Under the pieces are notes generated by a model. The model did no database searches, was not told where the DNA came from, and saw nothing but the letters and a program-made list of their open reading frames with translations. A program made the position numbers and the translations under genes. Source: Microvirga ossetica (GTDB lineage Bacteria; Pseudomonadota; Alphaproteobacteria; Rhizobiales; Beijerinckiaceae). Taken from it: DNA of 64,000 nt. The DNA lies in assembly GCF_002741015.1 (NCBI RefSeq), contig NZ_CP016616.1, forward strand, positions 4,125,501 through 4,189,500, in the 5' to 3' direction. Each line of letters opens with the position of its first letter. Within the stretch, counting starts at the first letter, position 1. Positions 7,701 to 16,613 of the stretch are shown piece after piece.

Positions 7701-8543
7701 ATGCTTAGGATCGTCACCTGGAATATCCAATGGGGCTTAGGGATCGACGAGACCCAGAATCTCAGCCGCCTGATCGGAGACGCGCGTGCCATTGCGGATT
7801 TCGATGTGCTCTGCCTTCAGGAGGTCTCGGACAATTTCGCCAACCTGAAGGGCAATGACGGCAGCGATCAGTTCGCGGAGCTGGGACATCTCCTGCCGGG
7901 CTATACGGCGATCGCGGGAGTGGGCCTGGATATTCCCGACGGAGCAGGGGGGCGTCGCCGCTTCGGCAACACGATCCTCTCGCGCCTTCCGGTGCTGCAG
8001 GTCCTGCGATACACCTTGCCCTGGGAAGCGGCGGCCACGCGGAACATGCCGCGCCTGCTGCTCGAAGCGGTGGTCGAGGCACCCTCGGGCCCGCTGCGCA
8101 TCATGACAACGCACCTTGAATATTCATCCAGCGAATTGCGCCGCGCCCAGGTTGAGGGCATCCGCGAGGCGCATCGTACAGCCCACGAACGTCATCTGAC
8201 GCCGCGCGAGAATGGGCCCGGGACCTATGTGCGCTTTCCCACAACGTCTTCGGCGGTGCTGACGGGTGACTTCAACATGCGGCCGGAGGATCCGGTCAAA
8301 CGCCGGATATCGGATCCGTTCGGGAACGGGACACCCAGGCTCCTCGATGCTTGGGAGGCTGCCCGAGGATCGACCCCCCATCCGCCGTCATTCTGCCTTT
8401 TCGAACAGTCGAACGGTCCGCCGCATTGCTGTGACTTCATGTTCGTGACAGAGGATATTGCATCCAGGGTGAGCAGGGTCGCGTACGACCAGAACACCCA
8501 GGCGTCCGATCATCAGCCCGTACTGCTCGAACTCGACATGTGA
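7701..8543 (+). CDS. Endonuclease/exonuclease/phosphatase-fold hydrolase in an ABC operon
   Basis: A 280-residue metal-dependent hydrolase of the EEP superfamily. All core motifs are visible: WNIQWG (N-terminal Asn), LQEVSD (metal-binding Glu), a histidine in TTHLEY, GDFNMRPED (Asp/Asn pair) and C-terminal SDHQPVLLEL (Asp-His). No signal peptide is seen, so it is probably cytoplasmic. It starts 14 bp after the permease stop and clearly belongs to the operon. EEP enzymes cleave phosphodiesters or phosphomonoesters, so a phosphate-containing imported compound is a reasonable guess, unproven. Its stop faces the MarC-type gene only 7 bp away. Confidence 0.88.
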   Translation: MLRIVTWNIQWGLGIDETQNLSRLIGDARAIADFDVLCLQEVSDNFANLKGNDGSDQFAELGHLLPGYTAIAGVGLDIPDGAGGRRRFGNTILSRLPVLQVLRYTLPWEAAATRNMPRLLLEAVVEAPSGPLRIMTTHLEYSSSELRRAQVEGIREAHRTAHERHLTPRENGPGTYVRFPTTSSAVLTGDFNMRPEDPVKRRISDPFGNGTPRLLDAWEAARGSTPHPPSFCLFEQSNGPPHCCDFMFVTEDIASRVSRVAYDQNTQASDHQPVLLELDM

Positions 8544-8550
8544 TCGGCAT

Positions 8551-9171
8551 TCACTGTGCCAGGTTGAACGCCTGCTTGATGCCGAGAACGATGCCGTTCA
8601 CGGCGACGCTGGCGAGAATGAGCCCCATGACCCGGCTGATGACGCTGGCGCCGGCATCCCCGATGATCTTGATGATCCGGGAGGCGAGCAGCATCAGGAC
8701 GAGCGTCACGGCAAGAATGAGGGTCATCTGAGCGACCGTCTCGGCCTGCTCGGCAAGGTTGAACTTGCTGTTGTCCGTGAGCGAGACGACGGCCAGCATC
8801 GCTCCGGGGCTGGCGATGGACGGGATCGCCAGCGGATAGATCGACCGATCGACGTCGGAGGTTGCGAGATCCCTCTCCTCGGCCGCTGCCTTCGGCTCTC
8901 CGAAGATCATCGTCAGCGCGAACAAGAAAAGCACGACGCTTCCGGCGATCTGGAAAGCGGCGAGATCGATCTCCATGGCCTGAAGCAGCGCCTGGCCGGC
9001 CACGACGAAGAACAGCAGAACAACGAACGCAGCGATTGTCGCTCTCAGGGCGGTTCGGCGTGCCGCCGCGGCGTTCATGCCGGCCGTGATGGCCAGGAAT
9101 ACGGGAAGCGTTCCGATCGGGTCGATCACAACCCATAAGGTGATCAGATCGGTGATGTCTTGCTGGCTCAT
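8551..9171 (-). CDS. MarC-family integral membrane protein
   Basis: A 206-residue protein with six hydrophobic segments. The first, TLWVVIDPIGTLPVFLAITAG, bears the DPIGTLPVF motif of the MarC/NAAT family, and the AIPSIASPGAMLAVVSLTDN region (IPSIASPGAM) is the second conserved block. The family is named from E. coli MarC but has no settled transport function. A 35-residue polar loop separates helices 3 and 4. It is convergent with the EEP gene and has no operon partner downstream. Confidence 0.88.
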   Translation of the reverse strand: MSQQDITDLITLWVVIDPIGTLPVFLAITAGMNAAAARRTALRATIAAFVVLLFFVVAGQALLQAMEIDLAAFQIAGSVVLFLFALTMIFGEPKAAAEERDLATSDVDRSIYPLAIPSIASPGAMLAVVSLTDNSKFNLAEQAETVAQMTLILAVTLVLMLLASRIIKIIGDAGASVISRVMGLILASVAVNGIVLGIKQAFNLAQ

Positions 9172-9247
9172 TGCAGCCGTCCTTAGCCGTGAACCAGATT
9201 AAGGGCTTACCGGGAGCCAAGCCAAGCCGCGTTGGACGAATTTCTTC

Positions 9248-9453
9248 TCAGCCGCGGCTCGCAATCACGGCGGCGGAGCCTGCCATCAATGCCAGAAGGC
9301 ATTTCCCGCCACCATCCCGATCAGGAAGGGTATGCTTGCAGCGTCGCCCCGCGCGAGTACCTGCGCGACCAGCGCTCCCTGAGCCGGGCCGGGGAGGGCG
9401 GCAGCGAGCGCGAAGGGGATGATGAAGAACCAGATAGTTCCGAGATCCATCAT
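9248..9453 (-). pseudogene. LysE-family exporter remnant (frameshifted, truncated)
   Basis: From ATGATG at 9448-9453 a 55-codon frame reads MDLGTIWFFIIPFALAAALP then GPAQGALVAQVLARGDAAS, the N-terminus of LysE/RhtB exporters with the hallmark PGP after the first helix. It stops at 9286-9288 just after GMVAGNAFWH. The next frame continues with an exporter-like hydrophobic stretch (ALMAGSAAVIASRG) to a stop at 9248. Real family members are about 200 residues, so most of the gene is gone and the rest is frameshifted. The remnant lies directly downstream of the rhamnose isomerase gene. Confidence 0.6.
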
Positions 9454-9485
9454 CCCGTTCTCTCCGACGTGTGGTCGCTCCTATG

Positions 9486-10781
9486 TTAGACGATACCGCC
9501 GCTGCCGCCAGTCACTGCGGGACGCTCTTTCGCAACGGCTGCGCGGTAGCCGCTTGCCCGATACGCCGCGATCGGATCAATGGCGCCGCCGGCTTTGAGG
9601 CGGGCCTGAGCCAGAATCGGTTCGACATCGGTCCGGTAGGCGACCTTCAGGGTTTCCGAGGCCATCATCGCGTCGTTGTCGTCCTGATAGCCTTCGAGAG
9701 CCTTGCGATCCACGAGAAGAGCCTGGGCGTAGGCGCGTCGGATCTCGTTGGCGCTGCGGATCAGGCTCTCGATGGGATCGGTCACATTGTGCGACTGGTC
9801 GATCATGTGCGCCGGGTGAAAGTTCTCGGCGCCGCGGTGCTCGGCATCCACCAGTTCGTTGAAGACCAGGAACAGGCGATGGGGGTCGATGGATCCCGTA
9901 TCGAGATCGTCGTCGCCGTATTTCGAATCGTTGAAGTGGAAGCCGCCGAGCTTCCTGAACTGGATCAGGCGGGCGACGATCATCTCGATGTTCACGTTCG
10001 GCGCATGGTGGCCGAGATCGACGAGGCAATAGGCCTTCTCGCCGAGCTCCGTCGCGATCATGTAGTTGGTGCCCCAATCCTGCACGACGGTGGAGTAGAA
10101 GGCCGGCTCGTACATCTTATGCTCGGAGAAGATTCGCCAATCCTCCGGCAGCCGCTTGTAGATCGTCTTCATGGCGTCGAGATAGCGCTCGAAGCTCTTC
10201 GTGAAGTTCGACTGTCCCGGAAAGTTCGAGCCGTCGCCGATCCAGACGGTGAGAGCCTTCGAGCCGATCGCCTGGCCGATCTCGATGCATTCGATGTTAT
10301 GCTCGATGGCCTGCCGGCGCGTTGCTGCGTCTGCATGGCTCAAGGAACCGTATTTGTAGCTCTTCTCTTGCCCGGGAGCGTCGGAGAAGGTGTTGGAGTT
10401 CATGGCATCGAAGCCGAGGCCCAGCGCATCGCCATAAGCCTTGAGTCGCCGCGGATCGTCGACCTTGTCCCACGGGATATGCAGCGACACGTTCGGCGTC
10501 GTGCGGGTGAGCTGGTGGATCACCGCGCAGTCATCGAGCTTGTCGAAGATGTTGCGCGGCTCGCCTGCGCCGGGGAAACGCGCGAAGCGAGTACCGCCCG
10601 TGCCGACGCCCCAGGAGGGGACGGCGACGGCGAACTGCGCTACCTTCTCAGTGACGGCATCGATGCTGACGCCGCTGCGGGCGAGCCTGACGCCGAGGGA
10701 TTCGTAATCCTCCCTCAGAGCCTTTGCGCGCTTCTCGTTATCGGCGGCGACGGCAGCTGCCGAGATCCTCTGTTCGCTCAT
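9486..10781 (-). CDS. rhaI: L-rhamnose isomerase (Pseudomonas/rhizobial RhaI type)
   Basis: A 431-residue cytosolic enzyme converting L-rhamnose to L-rhamnulose. The sequence fits the RhaI (L-rhamnose catabolism isomerase) branch rather than E. coli RhaA. It has a TIM-barrel with metal-ligand stretches EHKMYEPAFYST, DLGHHAPNVNIEM and FHFNDSKYGDDDLDTGSIDP (FHFNDSKYGDDD, then LDTGSIDP), where Glu, Asp, His and Asp residues hold two divalent metals. It is the second gene of a leftward rhaD-rhaI operon (21 bp after rhaD), divergent from rhaR. This order is known from Rhizobium leguminosarum. Confidence 0.95.
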   Translation of the reverse strand: MSEQRISAAAVAADNEKRAKALREDYESLGVRLARSGVSIDAVTEKVAQFAVAVPSWGVGTGGTRFARFPGAGEPRNIFDKLDDCAVIHQLTRTTPNVSLHIPWDKVDDPRRLKAYGDALGLGFDAMNSNTFSDAPGQEKSYKYGSLSHADAATRRQAIEHNIECIEIGQAIGSKALTVWIGDGSNFPGQSNFTKSFERYLDAMKTIYKRLPEDWRIFSEHKMYEPAFYSTVVQDWGTNYMIATELGEKAYCLVDLGHHAPNVNIEMIVARLIQFRKLGGFHFNDSKYGDDDLDTGSIDPHRLFLVFNELVDAEHRGAENFHPAHMIDQSHNVTDPIESLIRSANEIRRAYAQALLVDRKALEGYQDDNDAMMASETLKVAYRTDVEPILAQARLKAGGAIDPIAAYRASGYRAAVAKERPAVTGGSGGIV

Positions 10782-10802
10782 GGCGTCCTCCCTGGGCAGA
10801 AC

Positions 10803-12908
10803 TTACCGCGTAAAAGATGTCGCGTTGCCTGCATCCACATTGATGATGTTGCCGGTCGACTTGGCCGAGAGGTCGGACGCAAGGAAATAGATCGCCTCCG
10901 CGATGTCTTCCGGAAAGACATTCAGCTTCAGCAGGGAGCGCTTGCGGTAATGCTCCTCCAGCTCGTCGACGGCCAGGTTCGATGACGCCGCGCGCTGCTC
11001 GCGCCACTCGCCGGTCCAGATCTTGGAGCCGCGCAGCACCGCATCGGGATTGACCGTGTTCACGCGGATGCCGGCTTCCGCGCCTTCGAGCGCCAGGCAG
11101 CGGGCGAGGTGGATCTCGGCAGCCTTGGCGGTGCAATAGGCGGAGGCGTTGGGGGAGGAGGCGAGCCCGTTTTTCGACGACACGAAGACCACGTTGCCGC
11201 CGAGCTTCTGGCGCCGGAACAACCGAAATGCCTCCCGCGAGACGAGGAAATAGCCCGTCGCGAGGATCTCGATGTTGCGGTTCCACATCGCCAGATCGGT
11301 ATCCTCGACCGGAGCCGACGAGGCGATGCCCGCATTGGAGACCAGAATGTCGATGCCGCCGAACTCGACGCTGGCCTCGATGAAGGACGACAGAACCTCC
11401 GGTTCGCTCGTGACGTTGAGCTTCACGCCGCGCACCGCATCTTGGCCGAAAAGCTTGGTGAAATCTTTCACCGTTCTATCCAGGGATTCCTGATCGATAT
11501 CGGCCAGCACGACGCAGGCGCCTTCGCCAACGAGGCGTTCGGCCGTCGCGCGGCCAATGCCGCCGGCGCCGCCGGTGATGAAGGCGATGCGTCCAGCAAG
11601 GCTCTTCGGCTTCGGCATGCGCTGGAGCTTGGCTTCCTCGAGCAGCCAGTACTCGATGTCGAAGGCCTCCTGCTCCGGAAGGCCCTGGTACTCGGACACG
11701 GACGAGGCGCCACGCATCACGTTGATGGCGTTGACGTAGAACTCGCTGGCGATGCGCGCCGTCGCCTTGTCGCGGGCGAAGGAGAGCAGGCCGACACCGG
11801 GGATCAGGAAGATCACCGGGTTGGGATCGCGCATCTTCGGGCTGTTCGGATGCTTCGACTGCTCGTAGTAGCGCGCGTAATCGGCGCGGTAGGCTTCTAG
11901 TGCAGCATCGAGGCCGGCGAGCACCGCATCGACGTCAGGCGCCTTCGGGTCGAAGTCGAGGACGAGCGGTCGGATCTTCGTGCGCAGGAAGTGGTCAGGG
12001 CAGCTGGTGCCGAGCTGGGCGAGGGGCTTCAGGTTGGCGGAATTGACGAATTCCAGCACCGCATCCTGATCGTCGAAGTGACCGAGCTTGCGCTCCGCCT
12101 GTCCGATCTTGCCGCGGATCTCCGGCATGAGACGCGCCGCGATCCTGCGGCGCTCTTCGCGCGAGAGACTGGAGGTCACCGCGCCACCGAAGGCCGACTT
12201 GCCGGCCGTCTTTTCGGCGAACCATTGGATGGCCTGATTGATGATGCGAAGCGTCAGCTCGTAGCATTCCTTGGCATTATCCGCCCAGGTGAACAGGCCG
12301 TGGCTTTCGAGCACGACGCCCTTGGCATCGGGATTGGCCCTCGCGAAGGCCTCGAGGTCGAGACCGAGCTGGAATCCCGGGCGGCGCCACGGCAGCCAGC
12401 CGATCTCGTCGCCGAAGATCTCCTTCGTGAGCTCGCGCGAGTTTTTCGATGCTGCGATCGCGATGATCGCGTCGGGATGCATGTGGTCCACATGCTTGTA
12501 GGGAAGAAAGCCGTGAAGAGGCGTGTCGATGGAGGCGGCGCGGGAATTGAGGTTGAAGGTGGCGTGGGGCAGGAAGCCCACCATGCGGTCCTCATCCTCG
12601 ACACCCTTGTAGAGCGTCTTCAGCGAACGGAGCTTGTCCATATAAAGCGTGGCGAACCCGTCGAGCTTGATCGTGCCGACATCGCCGCCCGACCCCTTGA
12701 CCCAGAGCACCTCTGCCGTTTCGCCCGTAAGGGGATCGGTCTCCATCACCTTGGCCGAGGTGTTTCCGCCGCCGTAATTGGTGATGCGCTTGTCGGCGCC
12801 GAGGAGGTTGGAGCGGTAGAGCAGCAGGCCGGGCTCGTCGAGCGTGGCCGCCTTGGCGTCGTCCCAATGATTGTCCAGCAATGTGACGGTCGGGGTCGCT
12901 GTGTCCAC
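10803..12908 (-). CDS. rhaD: Bifunctional rhamnulose-1-phosphate aldolase / short-chain dehydrogenase
   Basis: A 701-residue fusion. Residues about 1-410 are a class II aldolase domain (TNYGGGNTSAKV phosphate site; zinc His pair in HVDHMHPDA and later ESHGLFTW), splitting rhamnulose-1-phosphate into DHAP and L-lactaldehyde. Residues about 430-701 are an SDR domain (FITGGAGGIGRATAE nucleotide site, SNAG, catalytic YCTAK), likely oxidising or reducing lactaldehyde. Start: GTG at 12908, five bases after a perfect AGGAGG; a longer in-frame start at 13013 reaches into the operator repeats and was rejected. The fusion is standard in rhizobia. Confidence 0.95.
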   Translation of the reverse strand: MDTATPTVTLLDNHWDDAKAATLDEPGLLLYRSNLLGADKRITNYGGGNTSAKVMETDPLTGETAEVLWVKGSGGDVGTIKLDGFATLYMDKLRSLKTLYKGVEDEDRMVGFLPHATFNLNSRAASIDTPLHGFLPYKHVDHMHPDAIIAIAASKNSRELTKEIFGDEIGWLPWRRPGFQLGLDLEAFARANPDAKGVVLESHGLFTWADNAKECYELTLRIINQAIQWFAEKTAGKSAFGGAVTSSLSREERRRIAARLMPEIRGKIGQAERKLGHFDDQDAVLEFVNSANLKPLAQLGTSCPDHFLRTKIRPLVLDFDPKAPDVDAVLAGLDAALEAYRADYARYYEQSKHPNSPKMRDPNPVIFLIPGVGLLSFARDKATARIASEFYVNAINVMRGASSVSEYQGLPEQEAFDIEYWLLEEAKLQRMPKPKSLAGRIAFITGGAGGIGRATAERLVGEGACVVLADIDQESLDRTVKDFTKLFGQDAVRGVKLNVTSEPEVLSSFIEASVEFGGIDILVSNAGIASSAPVEDTDLAMWNRNIEILATGYFLVSREAFRLFRRQKLGGNVVFVSSKNGLASSPNASAYCTAKAAEIHLARCLALEGAEAGIRVNTVNPDAVLRGSKIWTGEWREQRAASSNLAVDELEEHYRKRSLLKLNVFPEDIAEAIYFLASDLSAKSTGNIINVDAGNATSFTR

Positions 12909-12991
12909 GGTTTCCTCCTGTCCGCGCATGGGGCAGCCTGTGCCCATATTGGGCCGCAAGGTGGCGCTGGGCCTCGGTCTTGTCAACCAAA

Positions 12992-13019
12992 AACGATCAC
13001 AAACGATCAACAACGATCA
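12992..13019. promoter_or_regulatory. Three 10-bp-phased direct repeats AACGATCA, candidate RhaR operator
   Basis: AACGATCA occurs at 12992-12999, 13002-13009 and 13012-13019, one per helical turn, in the gap between divergent rhaD and rhaR. A DeoR-type regulator is encoded alongside. The phasing suggests cooperative binding on one DNA face that could control both promoters. The assignment is inference. Confidence 0.6.
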
Positions 13020-13146
13020 TGATACGAAGGTTGTAGGCTTTTATTGATTGACTGTGCTCGTTATCGCGCCCAGTCTGAGCAGGATCGTGATCGATGCTGA
13101 ATGCCGTCGGTCCAGCCGTCGCTCTTATGTCATTGGCCGAGGATGC

Positions 13147-13959
13147 ATGCACGAACGTGAGAGGCACCGGATCATTCTGAGCGCCGTGCAGGAGAAGCCT
13201 GTCGCGACGGTTCAGGATCTTGTCGAGCTGACCTCGGCCTCCGAGGCCACGATCCGTCGCGACATCGCCGCGCTTCACGTCCAGGGTCGCCTGCGCCGCG
13301 TGCGCGGCGGGGCGGAGGCGCTCCATCCGGCGCAGATCGGAAGCCTCGCCGCCAAGCCGTTTCGCGTGTCCGAGAGTGAGAACGTCGCCAAGAAACGCGC
13401 CATCGCCCGGGAGGCCGTCGCCTTGTGCACCGAGGGCGATGCGATCATCATCAACGGCGGCACAACCACATTCCAGATGGTGCATTACCTGACGACCCGC
13501 CGGCTGCAGGTGTTCACGAATTCCTTCGCGATCGCCGAGCATCTCGTGAAGCATTCGAAGAATCAGGTAATGCTGCCGGGCGGCTCGATCTACCGCGATC
13601 AGAGCATCATTCTCTCGCCGTTCGAGAACGACGTGACGCGCAACTTCTATGCCCGCCGCATGTTCATGGGCGCGCAAGGTGTCGGCGCGCTCGGCGTCAT
13701 GGAGCAGGATGCCCTGATCATCCAGGCCGAGCAGAAGCTGATCAATCAGGCTGACGAGCTGGTGCTGATGGTCGATTCCAGCAAGTTCCAGCGCCGCTCG
13801 AGCCTCATCCTTTGCCCGCTGGACCGGGTCTGTACGCTGATTACCGACGATGCCATCCCGGATTCGGCCCGAACCATGATCGAGAATGCGGGAATCAAAC
13901 TGATCATCGCCGGCGCAACGGCTGCGGATCAGGCAACGGAATCCTCCTCGGCGGCCTGA
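13147..13959 (+). CDS. rhaR: DeoR-family transcriptional regulator of rhamnose genes
   Basis: A 270-residue repressor/activator. The N-terminal HTH (about 1-58) has the DeoR pattern: QDLVELTSASEATIRRDIAAL then GRLRRVRGGAEAL. The C-terminal sensor domain (about 75-255) shows the DeoRC phosphosugar fold with NGGTTTFQMVHYL and QADELVLMVDSSKF. The effector is probably a phosphorylated or free rhamnose intermediate. The ATG at 13147 (after GAGG) was preferred to an in-frame start at 13048, since the homologous part begins MHERERHRII. It heads rhaRSTPQUK and faces the three-fold repeat upstream. Confidence 0.93.
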   Translation: MHERERHRIILSAVQEKPVATVQDLVELTSASEATIRRDIAALHVQGRLRRVRGGAEALHPAQIGSLAAKPFRVSESENVAKKRAIAREAVALCTEGDAIIINGGTTTFQMVHYLTTRRLQVFTNSFAIAEHLVKHSKNQVMLPGGSIYRDQSIILSPFENDVTRNFYARRMFMGAQGVGALGVMEQDALIIQAEQKLINQADELVLMVDSSKFQRRSSLILCPLDRVCTLITDDAIPDSARTMIENAGIKLIIAGATAADQATESSSAA

Positions 13960-13995
13960 GAGCCGGCAGGAGGTGCTTTGAAAGGGAGGAAGAAC

Positions 13996-14991
13996 ATGAA
14001 GGCATTTGCAAAGCTTGCCATCGGCACCGCATTGGGACTGGCCCTGTTCGCCGGATCGGCGAGCGCGCAGAACGTGAAGATCGGCCTCTTGGTGAAGTCC
14101 CTCGGCAACGGCTTCTTCGAGGCCGCCAACAAGGGCGCGCAGGAAGCTGCGAAGGAACTCGGCGGCGTCGAGGTGATCTACACCGGCCCGACCACCACGA
14201 CCGCCGAAGGGCAGATCGAGGTGATCAACGCGCTCATCGCCCAGCGCGTCGATGCCATCGCGATCTCCGCGAACGATCCGGACGCGGTCGTCCCGGCGCT
14301 GAAGCGGGCGGCACAGCGCGGGATCAAGGTCATCTCCTGGGATTCCGCCGTGGGCAAGGACGGACGCATCGTCCACCTCAATCCGTCGTCCAACGAGCTG
14401 ATCGGCAATATGTGCCTGAAGCTTGCAGCCTCTCATCTGCCGGACGGCAAGGGCGATTTCGCCATTCTGTCCGCGACCTCCACCTCGACGAACCAGAACA
14501 CCTGGATCGCCGAGATGAAGAAGCAGCTCCCGAAATATCCGGGCCTGAACCTCGTCACGACCGTTTATGGCGACGACCTTGCCGACAAGAGCTATCGTGA
14601 GGCTCAGGGTCTGCTCAAGTCCTATCCGAATGTGAAGGTGATCGTCGCTCCGACCACCGTCGGCGTGCTCGCCGCCTCGCAGGCGGTGAAGGATGCGGGC
14701 AAGATCGGCCAGGTTTATGTGACCGGCCTCGGTCTTCCATCCGAGATGGCCGGCGCGGTTCATTCCGGCGCGACGAAGGAATTCGCGATCTGGAATCCGA
14801 TCGATCTCGGCTATTCGGCGACGCAGATCGCTTATCGCCTGATCAAGAACGAGACCGACGGCAAGCCCGGCTCCGAGATCAATGCCGGCCGGATGGGCAA
14901 GATCAAGATCGGCGATAACGGCGAGGCTGCGATGGCCGATCCGTTCGTCTACGACAAGAAGAACGTCGACGAGTTCGCCAAGATCTTCTGA
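13996..14991 (+). CDS. rhaS: Rhamnose ABC transporter periplasmic binding protein
   Basis: A 331-residue exported protein with signal peptide MKAFAKLAIGTALGLALFAG and cleavage near SASA-Q. The mature part is a type I periplasmic binding fold (KIGLLVKSLGNGFFEAANKG; VDAIAISANDPDAVVPALKRA) as in ribose/rhamnose binding proteins. The ATG at 13996 sits six bases after GGGAGGA. It follows rhaR by 36 bp, and a GC hairpin at 15015-15032 follows it. Substrate assignment rests on synteny with the characterised rhizobial rha locus. Confidence 0.95.
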   Translation: MKAFAKLAIGTALGLALFAGSASAQNVKIGLLVKSLGNGFFEAANKGAQEAAKELGGVEVIYTGPTTTTAEGQIEVINALIAQRVDAIAISANDPDAVVPALKRAAQRGIKVISWDSAVGKDGRIVHLNPSSNELIGNMCLKLAASHLPDGKGDFAILSATSTSTNQNTWIAEMKKQLPKYPGLNLVTTVYGDDLADKSYREAQGLLKSYPNVKVIVAPTTVGVLAASQAVKDAGKIGQVYVTGLGLPSEMAGAVHSGATKEFAIWNPIDLGYSATQIAYRLIKNETDGKPGSEINAGRMGKIKIGDNGEAAMADPFVYDKKNVDEFAKIF

Positions 14992-15014
14992 GATCCGGTT
15001 ATCCCGAGAGTGGT

Positions 15015-15032
15015 GGCGCGGGCAGCCGCGCC
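15015..15032 (+). promoter_or_regulatory. Intercistronic hairpin between rhaS and rhaT
   Basis: GGCGCGG (15015-15021), loop GCAG and CCGCGCC (15026-15032) form a perfect 7-bp stem followed by CCCTTGCTTT. It lies about 24 bp after the binding-protein stop and resembles the elements after the binding-protein genes at 5885 and 48548. It likely favours high RhaS over membrane components. Confidence 0.6.
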
Positions 15033-15065
15033 CCCTTGCTTTCCCTGGCTATCGGCGGGTTTCCA

Positions 15066-16583
15066 ATGTCCGTGCTGCAAGCGGCGCATCATATCCCGAC
15101 ACCGCTTCTGGAGATGCGGGGCATCTCCAAGTCGTTTCCCGGTGTCAAGGCGCTCGATCAGGTCGACGTGACGCTCTATCCCGGCACCGTGACCGCCCTG
15201 ATCGGGGAGAACGGGGCGGGGAAGTCGACGCTCGTCAAGATTCTCACCGGCATCTACCACCCGGACGCCGGCGAGATCGTGGTCGATGGGTTGCCTGTCC
15301 GGTTTGAGAGCGCCGAGGCGGCGATCCGAAATGGGATCACCGCGATCCATCAGGAAACCGTTCTCTTCGACGAGTTGTCGGTGGCCGAAAACATCTTTCT
15401 CGGCCACGCGCCGAGAAACCGGCTGGGCCTCGTCAATTGGGCGGCGATGAATGCGCGTGCAGCAGCACTTCTGACCTCCATCGACGCGCCGATCAGCCCC
15501 TACACCCGGCTGAAGGATCTTTCGATTGCGCATCGGCATCTGGTCGCCATTGCCCGCGCCTTGTCCGTCGAGGCTCGCGTGGTCATCATGGACGAGCCCA
15601 CAGCCGCGCTCTCCTACAAGGAGGTGGAAGACCTCTTCCGCATCATCGAGCGGCTGAAGAACCAGGGCAAGGCGATCCTGTTCATCAGCCACAAGTTCGA
15701 AGAGGTCTACGAGATCGCGGAGCGGTTCGTGGTATTTCGCGACGGGCGCTCCATCGGCTCTGGGCTGCTGGCCGAGACCGGCCAGGATGAGATCGTGCGC
15801 ATGATGGTCGGGCGCTCCGTCGAGCATGTCTTTCCCAAAGTCGATGTGGCCATCGGCAGCACGGTCTTGAAAGTGTCCGGATACTCGCATCCGACGGAGT
15901 TCGACAACATTTCCTTCGAGCTGCGCCGCGGCGAGATCCTGGGCCTCTACGGGCTCGTCGGAGCCGGGCGCTCCGAGCTGTGCCAGGCGCTTTTCGGGAT
16001 CACGCATGCCAGCGCGGGCACCGTCGCGCTCGAAGGCCGTCCGATCGTCATCCGCTCGCCGGTCGATGCCATCTCTGCCGGCATCGTCTACGTGCCCGAG
16101 GAACGTGGACGGCATGGCATCGTGCTGCAGATGCCGATTTTCCAGAACATCTCCATGGCGACCCTCGGCAAGACGACGCGTGCCGGCTTTCTGCGCCAGG
16201 GGGAGGAATTCGCGCTCGCCCGGCGCTATGCCGAGAGGCTCGACCTTCGCGCCGCGGCGCTCTCAGTCCCCGTCGGCACGTTGTCGGGCGGAAACCAGCA
16301 GAAGGTGGTGATCGGCAAATGGCTCGCCACGAGGCCGAAGGTCATCATTCTAGACGAGCCCACGAAGGGCATCGACATCGGCTCGAAGGCGGCGGTGCAC
16401 GCCTTCATGAGCGAACTTGCGGGCGAGGGATTGAGCGTCATTATGGTCTCGTCGGAGCTGCCGGAGATCCTCGGAATGTCCGACCGGGTGCTGGTGATGC
16501 GCGAGGGCCGCATGGTGGGAGCCTGGGAGCGCGAGGAACTCGATGCGGAAACGCTCGTGCGGGCGGCCACAGGCAACATGTGA
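15066..16583 (+). CDS. rhaT: Rhamnose ABC transporter ATPase (two fused nucleotide-binding domains)
   Basis: A 505-residue RbsA/MglA-type ATPase. Domain 1 (about 13-245) has Walker A GENGAGKST and Walker B VVIMDEPTAAL. Its signature reads LSIAHRHLVAIARAL, lacking the usual second Gly/Gln pattern. Domain 2 (about 260-500) has the degenerate Walker A GLVGAGRSE typical of this family, with intact signature LSGGNQQKVVIGK and Walker B VIILDEPTKGID. So each domain has one weakened element, as is common in sugar importers. The start at 15066 (MSVLQAAHH) has only a weak ribosome site; a longer start at 15036 remains possible. Confidence 0.93.
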   Translation: MSVLQAAHHIPTPLLEMRGISKSFPGVKALDQVDVTLYPGTVTALIGENGAGKSTLVKILTGIYHPDAGEIVVDGLPVRFESAEAAIRNGITAIHQETVLFDELSVAENIFLGHAPRNRLGLVNWAAMNARAAALLTSIDAPISPYTRLKDLSIAHRHLVAIARALSVEARVVIMDEPTAALSYKEVEDLFRIIERLKNQGKAILFISHKFEEVYEIAERFVVFRDGRSIGSGLLAETGQDEIVRMMVGRSVEHVFPKVDVAIGSTVLKVSGYSHPTEFDNISFELRRGEILGLYGLVGAGRSELCQALFGITHASAGTVALEGRPIVIRSPVDAISAGIVYVPEERGRHGIVLQMPIFQNISMATLGKTTRAGFLRQGEEFALARRYAERLDLRAAALSVPVGTLSGGNQQKVVIGKWLATRPKVIILDEPTKGIDIGSKAAVHAFMSELAGEGLSVIMVSSELPEILGMSDRVLVMREGRMVGAWEREELDAETLVRAATGNM

Positions 16584-16613
16584 TCGCGCGGGACATCGAA
16601 CTGGAAGGCCATG

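Noticed and set aside
12997-14763. A 588-codon minus-strand frame opposite rhaR and rhaS
   Set aside because: It is a mirror of two well-supported genes, with no ribosome site and no recognisable domain.
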